Source: Pseudarthrobacter psychrotolerans
Lineage (GTDB): Bacteria > Actinomycetota > Actinomycetes > Actinomycetales > Micrococcaceae
Length of the DNA stretch: 64,000 nt
Assembly (NCBI RefSeq): GCF_009911795.1
Contig: NZ_CP047898.1
Location: forward strand, 2,294,001 to 2,358,000
Direction: 5' to 3'
Part shown: one piece after another, positions 17,249 through 25,270 of the stretch
Layout of the letters: each line of letters begins with the position of its first letter
How positions within the stretch are numbered: position 1 is the stretch's first letter
Program-made: the position numbers and the translations under genes
Notes under the pieces: model-generated
Told to the model about the DNA's origin: nothing
The model's database searches: none
The model's input: the letters and a program-made list of their open reading frames with translations, nothing else

Positions 17249-19104
17249 TTACTTTCTCCTTGCAATCCGTGAGCCCAGCGATGAGAACAGCGGTGTCACT
17301 GTTGAGGCCACCGACGAAAGCAGCGACGAAGCGCCCTTCCGCAGCTGGCCGAGCAACCCGCCGTCGGCCGGGGAGGCCAGGGACCGGAGCGAGAACCTGG
17401 CCCGCTGGCGCCGCCAGAATCCCACGGAGCGGGTCATCTCCTGCACGGAGGTATCCACATCGGCCCAGAACGCCCGGATCTGGTCGTCGCTGGGCTGCCC
17501 GGCGGCGAACACTGCCTCGTCCGCGCGGTGGGCCAGGAGCACCATGGTGGTACCGCTGGCCGGGAACGCCTCGGCAAGGTTGGCGGCGTTCTCGCGCAGT
17601 GTGGCGCCGGCCGGAACCGGCGTGCCCAGGTCCGCGGCGGCGCTCATGACTTCGCTCCAGCCGCCGCTGATCCGGTCCGTCGGCGAGCCGGTGCCGGCCC
17701 GGATATTGCGACGGCGCAGCTTCAGCCAGGCAATCAGCACCAGGGGCAGGACCAGGACGGCTACTGGAATGAGGCCGATGCCGATGGCCAGCAGGATGGG
17801 CCCGAGGACACCCCAGAGACCCGGCTGGTTCTGTTCGGCATCCTGCGCGTCGGGGGCGGAATCCGGCGGCAGCTCCGCGGGTGCCTGCGGCGGCGGAGGC
17901 GGCTGCAGCACCTGCGGCTCGGGCTTGGACTTGGGCTGCGGGTCCGGCGGGATGGGCACGTTGTCTTCGGACGGCGTCGGGTTGAAGGGCACCCAGCCGG
18001 CTCCGGCGAAAGCCACCTCCACCCAGGCGTGCACGTCGTCGCCGGTGAGCTCAACGGCCCCGGAACCCTGAGGCTTCTTAGGGTCCGGGTAGAAGCCCAT
18101 CACCACGCGCGCGGGGATGCCCAGTTCGCGGGCCATCAAGGCCATGGCCACCGCGTACTGTTCGTCGTCGCCCACCATCTGTTTGGAGTTGAGCAGGGAG
18201 GCAATACGCTGCGGGAAGCTGATGGCCAGTTCGGCGGCCACGCCGTCGGCGTCCTCGTCATTCTTCAGGACGGGGACGTACACCGCGGTTTTGCCCAGGG
18301 TCTCGGCGAAAGTCACCCGGTCATCCCGGGCTATGGGCGGCAGCTTCGGGGCGTCGGTGCGGACCGTGACTTTCAGAGTTCCGACGGCGGTGCCCCCGCG
18401 CCCGTCGCTGACGCCGTAGTAGACAATCACCGTGCCGGGGGCGGCAGGGGCGGTCAGTTCGGCGGCGGCCTCCAGTCCGTTGCCGGTGAGGGTGACGGGG
18501 TCGCCGTCGGGGTCGGAGTCGTTGGTGAGGACGTCGGCGGCGATGTGGCGGCCGGGCAGCACCGTGACGGTGTCCTCCTCGCCCACCGGGTTCTGGTTGG
18601 TGCCGGGCGCGGAGGCGATGCCCACCACCACGGAGGCGGTGGAGCGGGCGCCGAAGCGGTCCTCCACCATGTAGGTGAAGAGGTCCTGGCCGGAGGCGTT
18701 CTGGGAGGCGGTGTACTCGATGTAGGTGGCGCCCACCACGGCGGTGCCCTTGGCAGGGCCTGTTCCGGCCCGATCAAGGTGACGGAGTCGCCGTCGGGGT
18801 CGATGCCGTCCAGCGGGATGCTGATGCGGGAGGTCTTGCCGGCGATAACGCGGGCGGTGACGGTCTGCGGGAGCGGGCGCGAGTTCTGCTCCGCGCCCCC
18901 GCCGCGGATGTGGATGGTGACCTGGGCGGAGTCCTCCTGCCCGTCCGGTCCGGTCACGGCATAGATGGCGTGGACGGTGGTGGCCGTGGGTCCGGCCTTG
19001 AAGGGCAGCACGTCGCCGGAGACGGCCAGCAGGCCCTGGGCGGCATCCACGCCTGGACCAGCACCGGGTTGAGCCGGAGCTTGGCGCCGTTGGTTGGTCA
19101 TGGC
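17249..19104 (-). pseudogene. Ig-like-domain protein fused to transglutaminase C-terminus (deletion fusion, two frameshifts)
   Basis: The upstream part encodes tandem Ig/cadherin-like repeats (SRISIPLDGIDPDGDSVTLI, TVLPGRHIAADVLTNDSDPD). At DEDADGVAA/ELAISFPQR it changes in frame to the C-terminal half of a TgpA-like transglutaminase: [53 protein letters not shown] (Cys missing; His and Asp region present), a transmembrane segment and a cytoplasmic tail. In relatives MoxR and DUF58 genes separate these two, so a deletion of several kb is inferred. Frame breaks at 18759-18760 and 19047-19048 each need one extra C. The 5' end is replaced by tail-fibre DNA at about 19090. Confidence 0.75.
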
Positions 19105-19665
19105 CGGACGTTCAATGACGCCGGGGCTTTGCTCTCCGAACCGGTGTTCATCAGCCGCTCCTCCGGTACGTGGGTCTGGAAGACGGCGCAGTCCATTCAG
19201 GACGGGTTCGATATCGCGGTGGGCGCCACCACGGGAACGAAGATCGGCACAGCGTCCACTCAAAAGCTGAGCTTCTACGGACTGACGCCGGTAGTTCAGC
19301 AGGTTGTCTGCGGGCCGCGTGGATCGGCCTCGGCCAGCGCCTCGCTGAGCGCGAAGCTAGCTAACCTCGGACTCATCTCGGACACCACCGTCTCGCCGGT
19401 CTCTACCAAAACGGCCAGCTACAAAATCACGTCGAACGACCGTTACTTCATCGCCAACAACGGTACGCTCACCATGACGCTGCCGGACCCGACGTTCGCC
19501 TCGGTCGGTTACCCTGTCACCATCAAGAACATCAATGCCTCAAGCTGCACCGCGGCATTGATGTTCTTGATGGTGGACTGATCGACGGCGGCGCCACGCA
19601 GACCCTCGCGTAGTGGGCCAAGGCCACGTACATCACTGACGGCGCGCAATGGCTCACCGTCTAGG
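19081..19665 (+). pseudogene. phage tail-fibre-like protein remnant
   Basis: The plus-strand frame has no start. It reads GRTFNDAGALLSEPVFISRS, DGFDIAVGATTGTKIGTAST, QKLSFYGLTPVVQQ, then SASASLSAKLANLGLISDTT and a capping TIKNINASS. The KIGTA..QKL.FYG.TPVVQ phrase is a hallmark of tail-fibre C-termini. The frame is derailed by a 21-bp palindrome at 19519-19574. Beyond it another frame reads LIDGGATQTLA, stop, WAKATYITDGAQWLTV, stop, the likely original C-terminus. It is inserted where the 5' part of the Ig-like gene should be. Confidence 0.7.
19519..19574. repeat. 21-bp perfect inverted repeat inside tail-fibre remnant
   Basis: The left arm is 19519-19539 (ACCATCAAGAACATCAATGC + C) and the right arm 19554-19574 is its exact reverse complement, separated by 14 nt. 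The left arm is native coding sequence (TIKNINA). The right arm breaks the reading frame and looks like an inverted templated copy. Confidence 0.9.
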
Positions 19666-19679
19666 CTGCAACTGATCGG

Positions 19680-19922
19680 TTAGAGGAAGTGACCGAGGTG
19701 GTAGGAGTTGTGGCACATGCACACCTCCGGTAGGCCGGAGGGGCCTGTGGCGTCATCCTTCGCCGTGCAGTGTTGAGTCGACTTCGCTGCCTTCAATAGC
19801 TTGTCCAGCCTTGTCAGCCGGTAGTGCTTGGTAGGCGTGTGCCCGCAGGCCGGGCACACGCCGGCCTCGCCCGGTTCATCGTAGCCAGGCATGGATGTGC
19901 CGAGTTTCCGCTGAAGATTCAT
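19680..19922 (-). CDS. small Cys/His-rich protein
   Basis: This 80-residue ORF starts at ATG 19922 with MNLQRKLGTSMPGYDEPGEA, CPACGHTPTKHYRL and a C-terminal CMCHNSYHLGH. The Cys/His spacing suggests a zinc-binding fold, as in phage or prophage zinc-finger proteins. It lies between phage-derived scraps on the opposite strand. I do not recognise a family, and the ORF may be fortuitous. Confidence 0.4.
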   Translation of the reverse strand: MNLQRKLGTSMPGYDEPGEAGVCPACGHTPTKHYRLTRLDKLLKAAKSTQHCTAKDDATGPSGLPEVCMCHNSYHLGHFL

Positions 19923-19951
19923 GTCCCAATCATAGGGTTATCGTTGGATGC

Positions 19952-20995
19952 CTACCCAGCGAGTAGGGTGGTTCGCATGACGTGCGCTAGGCTCTCCGCG
20001 TACTGGATGGTGAGGTGTCCTGAATCAACGCGGATGGGCGTTGCTCCGACGAAGGCGGGGCAGCGCCCGGAAGTGTTGCAAACCCATAACTGCGTATCTA
20101 CGTAGCGGGCTCCAGTAGCGGTGCGCTCGCTGCCAGTGAACGCCCGCCACTCGTTCGTGACCGTTGTTGCGCAGTCGGCGGGCTTGGAGACCTTAGTGAC
20201 GCACGTCTGCAGGTTCTGACCCATTGGAGGCTTGGACAGAACCACGACAGAGGCAGCGGACGGCTTCAGGTCTTCCAGTCCTCTGCGCATCCCGGCCTCA
20301 TACTCAGCGGCAGCCGCTTCGCCCTCGGCACCAGACGCGAGGCGCTGCAGCGTGTTTTCCGCTGACGCCATAATGAGTACGTCGGGCTTCATATCGGCCA
20401 CCACCTGTGTCGCCTAGGCTTGGTGAGCGTCGCATTGAGGGAAGGCTTGTCCACCGCTGCCTGTCACCGATACGCGGGCGGCTGGGCACTGTGCCATGGT
20501 CAGGATCTGGAGGTTGTATTCGCTGTCAGCGAGTGCCGCCTTCACTGCCGGGCTCCAAGCCATTCCATACGAATCGCCATAGAGGACGGCTGTTTTGGTC
20601 GCCCCGGGTTGAGGGAAGTAACAGTCCCGCAGGTTATCGAGCCTAACGTCGGTACACGTCACTTCCTGCATCTGCCACCCCCATGGTTACGTCCCAAGGT
20701 TCTCGATTGATGGGGAAAGCTCCGGCCATGTCCCTTGCCGGAGTGCAGTCTGAATTCCTGTCTGAACTGCGGTAAGTTCTGGGCTTTGCGCTGGAGTGGT
20801 GGCGGTCTCGGTCGGGCTTAGAGGCTGCGTAATCGGGGTCAACTCGTCAGCCGTTGGCGGCTGCGTCTTTGCCAGCGCAAGCCCCGCAACCGAAAGCGAG
20901 ACAACTACAACGAGATCAACGGCGGCTACTTCCACCACCAAACATAAGACGGAATCAAGCTTCGCGGCTCCGACTGGAAATTTGGCGGTACGCAA
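19952..20995 (-). pseudogene. SGNH domain of an acyltransferase, two in-frame stops, N-terminus missing
   Basis: One continuous minus-strand frame is broken only by TAA (20687-20689) and TAG (20414-20416). It begins near the last membrane helix (DLVVVVSLSVAGLALAKTQP) and continues TWPELSPSIENLGT, stop, PWGWQMQEVTCTDVRLDN. Then come the SGNH motif AVLYGDSYGMAWSPAVKAAL, CDAHQA, stop, and finally KPDVLIMASAENTL, LSKPPMGQNLQTC and a terminal DSGHLT catalytic block. This is the periplasmic SGNH half of OafA-type O-acetyltransferases. The integral acyltransferase domain is absent. Confidence 0.75.
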
Positions 20996-21101
20996 CGAGA
21001 TTTACTTGAGTACACCCAAGTACCCAATGCTGGGCTGGCCAAGCAATAAACGCGTAGCTTCCACGGTGGTTGTGCAACTCCAGGCCAAATAGCTTCAGAA
21101 T

Positions 21102-21644
21102 ATGGCTAAAGAGACTGGTATTGCGGACCAAACGGCATCGCCCAACGATTCCGGCGATTCCGGCCTAAAGCGCCGAAAGCTTCTCCGATTAGGGACCCTG
21201 ATAACTGCGTTAACAGGTGTTTCCGCAGTGTCAACGATGGGTGCCAACAGCGCCCAGGCTGCCCCCAACACATATATCGCAGTTGCTGAAAAGGGCTCCC
21301 CATCGGGCGTCGCAACCTTGGACGCGAATGCGAAGATCCTCCCCGCCCAACTTCCTGACCTTTATGCCACTTTTGCCAACTACGTTAACCTCGCCAAAAA
21401 CCCGGACACGATCATTGCCGGCGCGGTCACGGTGGACGGCTTGGATCGGGTCACGAGCGCCGCCGTGGCGTGGCCGGACGGAACTCCTGGAACATTGACA
21501 ATCACCGCCCGGCACGCCACGGGCGCCGTGAACGGGTACACCATCACCTACGGCTCCCCTGTCACGAAAACCTTCACCCAGCCGACGATTGCGCGGAACT
21601 CGAACGGCGCTGCAACCAACGTCCCCCAGATTGTGGTGAGCTAA
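21102..21644 (+). CDS. Tat-exported tail-fibre-like protein
   Basis: This 180-residue protein has an N-terminal twin-arginine signal (KRRKLLRLGTLITALTGVSA, then AQA cleavage region). Next comes the phage tail-fibre phrase EKGSPSGVATLDANAKILPA, QLPDL, and a beta-rich C-terminal domain (TPGTLTITARHATGAVNGYT). The ATG follows a run of AT-richer DNA. The next gene begins one base after its stop, so they form an operon. A tail-fibre fold behind a Tat signal suggests a secreted or surface fibre rather than a phage structural gene. Confidence 0.65.
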   Translation: MAKETGIADQTASPNDSGDSGLKRRKLLRLGTLITALTGVSAVSTMGANSAQAAPNTYIAVAEKGSPSGVATLDANAKILPAQLPDLYATFANYVNLAKNPDTIIAGAVTVDGLDRVTSAAVAWPDGTPGTLTITARHATGAVNGYTITYGSPVTKTFTQPTIARNSNGAATNVPQIVVS

Positions 21645-23221
21645 ATGGGTATCCTCGACACACCCCCACGCCGGTAGGAGTTCCGCAGTCCCTCCCTGTC
21701 ACTCCGATAGCCCGCGACGTGGACAGTACCTACGGCGTGAACAACGCCATCTTGGTCCCCACTACCGTGAGCCGGAAGACCCGCGTCCGCCGCGCCCGCG
21801 TAAATGTGGTCACGGCGGGTGGGGACATCAGCGTAGGCGCTTACGACGCCGCACTGAACCGCAAATGCACGTCGGACACCACCGGCATCGGCCCCAACGC
21901 GTTCCCCATGGAAATCGCGCTGCCACCTACTGACCTGGACCCAGGGCTTGCCTACGTTGCCATATCCACATCCAGTGGCACTGCGTCGTTCTCGTCCCAC
22001 TCGGTCTACGGCCAGCAGGTAGGCGCACTGCTGAAGACCTCTGCGCACCCCCTCCCAACGTCGATCACAGGGGCGGCGCTGCAAACCAAGATACCCATCG
22101 TGACCTTGCACCCGGACGATCCGACGCCGCTTGCAGGCAACGCCTACGAACGCACCGACATGGGCGTGCACGTCATCGCCAAGAACCCATCAGGCGGCAA
22201 GCTCTACGGCTTCGACGCCACCACCGGGAACTGGAAGACCTCCACGGACGGTGTCACCTGGGCCGATCAGGGGCGCACCCCGGCGACGGACTTCGGAGCG
22301 CAGGCCATAAGCATCGTCTTTAGCGACACAACATGGTGGGTCACCGCTCTGGATGGGAAGCTCTGGAAGGGCGCCGTTGACAAGTTCAACTCATGGACTG
22401 ACGTCACCCCGTCTGGGATGCCTGCCGACACCATCGGCCGCTACCTCAACGCCGCACACAACGGAACGGCGCTGTTCTTCTCCAACTACGGGCTGATCGG
22501 GAAGTACGCAACCCCCGGCGACCCGTCCGGAGCGTACGTTTACAAGTCCACAGACGGCGGAACCAACTGGACCAGGTCGCTGTCCGTGCCAGCGGCAAGG
22601 CACGTGCACTGTGTGAGGGTGGACCCTACCGATGCCAACAAGATCCACGTCAACATCGGGGACCAGGGCGCGTGGGGCGGATTCGGGTACTGGTACTCCC
22701 CTGACGCCGGGGTGACCTGGTACCAGGGGGCGTCAGGCAACGCCACGCCGGGGGCGGCACCATCAAACCGCTATGGCATCGATATCTGCTGCCCTGCCGG
22801 TACCGGAGGCACGCCGGGGCGCATCTTCATGGAGGGCGACGGAACGGCCCAGCCACACGTCTTCCAGTTCTACCGGGCCAACCTCGGCTCCGGCATGCAC
22901 AACGCGAAGATCGACGCGACCGTCTGGTTCGATGGCGCCCCCATTGACGGCGGGGCGTCATGGAAAGGCTCGGCGCGGGGCATGATCGGAACCAGTGAGG
23001 GCAACCTGTTCTACATCTCCACCGGCGAGGCAGGTGGCATCGGCACCCGATACGGGGTCTGGATGGCGAAAGGCCCCTGGTTCACCTCACCCGTCCTACT
23101 GGAAGAACACATGGCGCCGTGGGACTTCCCCACGTACAAATACGGCCAGACCTTCGAAGTTGGTCCCTACCTGCTGAACACGCGCTACCGGATGACCCGG
23201 CCCAAGTTTGCGGGACAATAG
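21645..23221 (+). CDS. BNR/sialidase-like beta-propeller protein (one-base frameshift near start)
   Basis: The ATG at 21645 directly follows the previous stop and reads MGILDTPP before a C5 run (21663-21667). A sixth C would join it to the long frame TPVGVPQSLPVTPIARDVDS..., giving about 525 residues. The body has repeated Asp-box-like blades (STDGVTWADQG, STDGGTNWTRS, SPDAGVTWYQG), indicating an exo-alpha-sialidase/BNR propeller. No signal peptide is seen, so export might rely on the upstream Tat protein or the protein may be cytosolic. It could be a glycan-binding or depolymerising tailspike-like protein. Confidence 0.7.
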
Positions 23222-23253
23222 ACCGGTTTAGTTCCCTCGCCGCCCGCTCCCTC

Positions 23254-23950
23254 TTACACTTCGGCCAGCACGGCTCCGGGCTTTTCGATACCGTCAGCGA
23301 CCAATCGCAGGAACCCGGCCGCGGTGCCGCCGTCGCACACGCGGTGATCGAAGGTGAGCGTCAGTTCGGTGACCTTGCGGACCGCGAGTTGCCCGTCCAC
23401 CACCCACGGCTTGTCGATGATGCGTCCCACTCCGAGGATGGCCACCTCGGGGTGGTTGATGATGGCTGCGGAGCCGTCCACCCCGAAGACGCCGTAGTTG
23501 TTCAGCGTGAACGTGCCGCTGCCCAGTTGCTCCGGCGTCGCTTTGCCCTCGCGTACGACGGCGGTGAGGCGGCGGATCTCCGCGTCCAGTTCGCGGGCGC
23601 TGAGTTTGTCCGCGTTTCGTATCGAGGGGACCATCAGACCGCGGTCCGTCTGGGCCGCGATGCCCAGGTTGATGCCGGCGAAGGCCACGATCTCCTGGGA
23701 GCCGTCGGCAGCGGCTTCGATGCGGGTGTTCAGGTCCGGGAATCGTTTTAACCCAGCAGTGACAAAACGCGCGATGAACGCGAGGAGGCCAGGCGTATTG
23801 TGCGGATCAGACCTCTTGAAGCCTGCCCGGAGTTCCACCAGCGCCGTGGCATCAACGTCCACCCAGACGGTGGCCTCAGGGATCTCCGCACGGCTGCGGG
23901 ACATGTTGGCGGCAACGGCTTTCCGGACACCCCTGACGGGTGTTGCGCAG
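23254..23950 (-). pseudogene. E2 fragment 3 (complete catalytic domain only)
   Basis: This is a near-identical copy of the catalytic domain of bkdC: TPVRGVRKAVAANMSRSRAE, WVDVDATALVELRAGFKRSD, NLGIAAQTDRGLMVPS, DHRVCDGG, through to a stop at 23254. No lipoyl or subunit-binding domain precedes it. At about 23950 it switches abruptly to a copy of the acyltransferase 5' end, out of frame, so it has no native start. The ORF can nominally start at 23955 by chance. Confidence 0.88.
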
Positions 23951-24120
23951 CCCATCGAGTGCGTGCTGCCGCCCGGACAGCAGCCCGGTTTCGGGCACCA
24001 CCGGGCGTTGCATCATGGTCGGGTGTCGTGTTCTTGGCCGAAAATTCACTCAGCAAGCGTAGTTATGAGTCCATAAGCCCAGCTGAATGCCTGCTGGGCG
24101 CCAGTTGGGTGCGGGAGCAT
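23951..24120 (-). repeat. copy of acyltransferase leader and first codons
   Basis: On the minus strand this closely matches 15312-15490. It encodes QRPVVPETGLLSGRQHALDG, LR (compare SERPAAPEPGLVSGRQHALD, GLR of the intact gene) and retains the leader block TGAGTGAATTTT and a CAGC.GGCGCCCAGC element. It breaks into the E2 fragment right after DGLR. Confidence 0.8.
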
Positions 24121-24144
24121 CAGCCACACGGTATTGGCGGAACC

Positions 24145-24235
24145 TAGCTCATTGGAGCAGCGGGACCCAAGACTCCAGGAACTTCTCAGCAATGTAAGCA
24201 TAGCCGGGCTGTGTTCACGAGGGAGCCATCAAATT
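24145..24235 (-). repeat. copy of the SGNH hydrolase 3' end
   Basis: The plus-strand text CCAAGACTCCAGGAACTTCT, CAGCAA, then a decayed GGCTGTGTTC and a TCAAATTCGAA block parallels 13349-13428 (CCAGGACTCCAGGAACTTCT, CAGCAA). It is a scrambled remnant of the SGNH gene's last about 30 codons. The following stretch to about 24609 contains no gene I can support. Confidence 0.6.
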
Positions 24236-24609
24236 CGAACACCAGCACTCCACCGCAGTCATTGCGGCCTTCGCTGCGCCCTTCGAGGCTAACGCTCTAG
24301 GCATGCCCTACACGTTCTCGCTCCTGGGCGGGGTCGATCCGGAACGTGCTTGGCGGCGGCACCGTGGCCCAGGACCAGGGAACAAATCCCCCTTGTCAGC
24401 GTCGCTGATGGATCCGACACCGTCCAGGCCCATACCGTCGCCGCGCTGTCCTAATCTCTCCAAGAATGAATGATCCTTGAGCAGTCCCCCGTCTTCAGTA
24501 ACAACCGAATCCAAAGGGGATTCCGAACGATGCTTGGCTGGTGGCACAGTCCTGGCTGGACGAACACCTATCGTACGACAGCCAACGCGGCCGAGGCTTC
24601 CCAGTGAAC

Positions 24610-24804
24610 CCGCTGCACTCTCAACCCCGCCAGCACTCTGGTCGGGTTCTGCATCGCGTCGGTCACAAGCCGGAAGAACCCGGCAGAAATGTGAGGGTCA
24701 TCCAATTCGCTGGCGCTGAGTTTGTCCGCACTGCGCATGGAAGGAACCATGAGTCCGCGGTCCGCGTGCGTCGCGGCGCAAAGCCCAGATTGATACGGGG
24801 GCAA
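24610..24804 (-). pseudogene. E2 fragment 4 (internally deleted), cut by IS30
   Basis: Minus-strand frames read INLGFA, then after a shift ATHADRGLMVPSMRSADKLS, ASELDD. They jump directly to SAGFFRLVTDAMQNPTRVLA, the end of E2 (AAGFLRFVAD in the intact gene). About 70 residues including the DHRVCDGG site are deleted. The IS30 left terminus (24805) replaces the upstream part. It is more diverged than the other copies. Confidence 0.75.
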
Positions 24805-24832
24805 AGTCAAGTGGTTGGAGCAACGCGGGGGT

Positions 24833-25270
24833 TTAGGCTGCGTGTAGCAGCTGGTTCAGTCGGTTGGCTGGGGTCTCGAGGTTGAGGGTTGGTCGGGGCC
24901 GGCGGTTGAGTTTCGCGGCGACCTGGCGGAGGTCCTCCGAGGTATGAACGGACAGGTCGGAGCCTTTCTCGAACCAGAACCTCAGGAGCCGGTTGGTGTT
25001 CTCGTTGGTCCCGCGCTGCCAGGGTGAGTGCGGGTCACAAAAGTAGAGCGTGGTCCCGAGCGCGGTCTGGATCTGGGCATACTTGGCCAGTTCCGTGCCG
25101 CGGTCCCAGGTGATCGACCGGCGCAGGTGATCCGGGAGCATGCCCATCTCCTTGATCATCGCGGCCGCGACAGTCTCGGCGGTGTGGTCCCCGGCGAGGT
25201 GGAGCAGGATCGTGAACCTGGTCGTGCGTTCCACGAGAGTGCCGATCGCGGTCCCGTCACAGCCGATGAT
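24833..25270 (-). CDS. IS30 transposase, 3' exon
   Basis: The frame continues IIGCDGTAIGTLVERTTRFT and contains the second Asp and final Glu of the DDE triad region (RRSITWDRGTELAKY; SPWQRGTNENTNRLLR). It terminates at 24833. It becomes contiguous with the 5' exon (GHWEGDL) only after removal of the intron. The split exons join exactly in frame (EGDL-IIGC), so transposase production would require splicing. Confidence 0.88.
   Translation of the reverse strand: MIGCDGTAIGTLVERTTRFTILLHLAGDHTAETVAAAMIKEMGMLPDHLRRSITWDRGTELAKYAQIQTALGTTLYFCDPHSPWQRGTNENTNRLLRFWFEKGSDLSVHTSEDLRQVAAKLNRRPRPTLNLETPANRLNQLLHAA

Noticed and set aside
17528..18964. 478-residue plus-strand ORF opposite the Ig-like/transglutaminase gene
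   Set aside because: Gly-Gly-Arg-His-rich composition without domains; the opposite strand has recognisable Ig-like and transglutaminase motifs.
24300..24600. Possible small genes (for example 24308-24547 minus) between mosaic pieces
   Set aside because: No recognisable protein features; the surrounding DNA is demonstrably scrambled from other genes.
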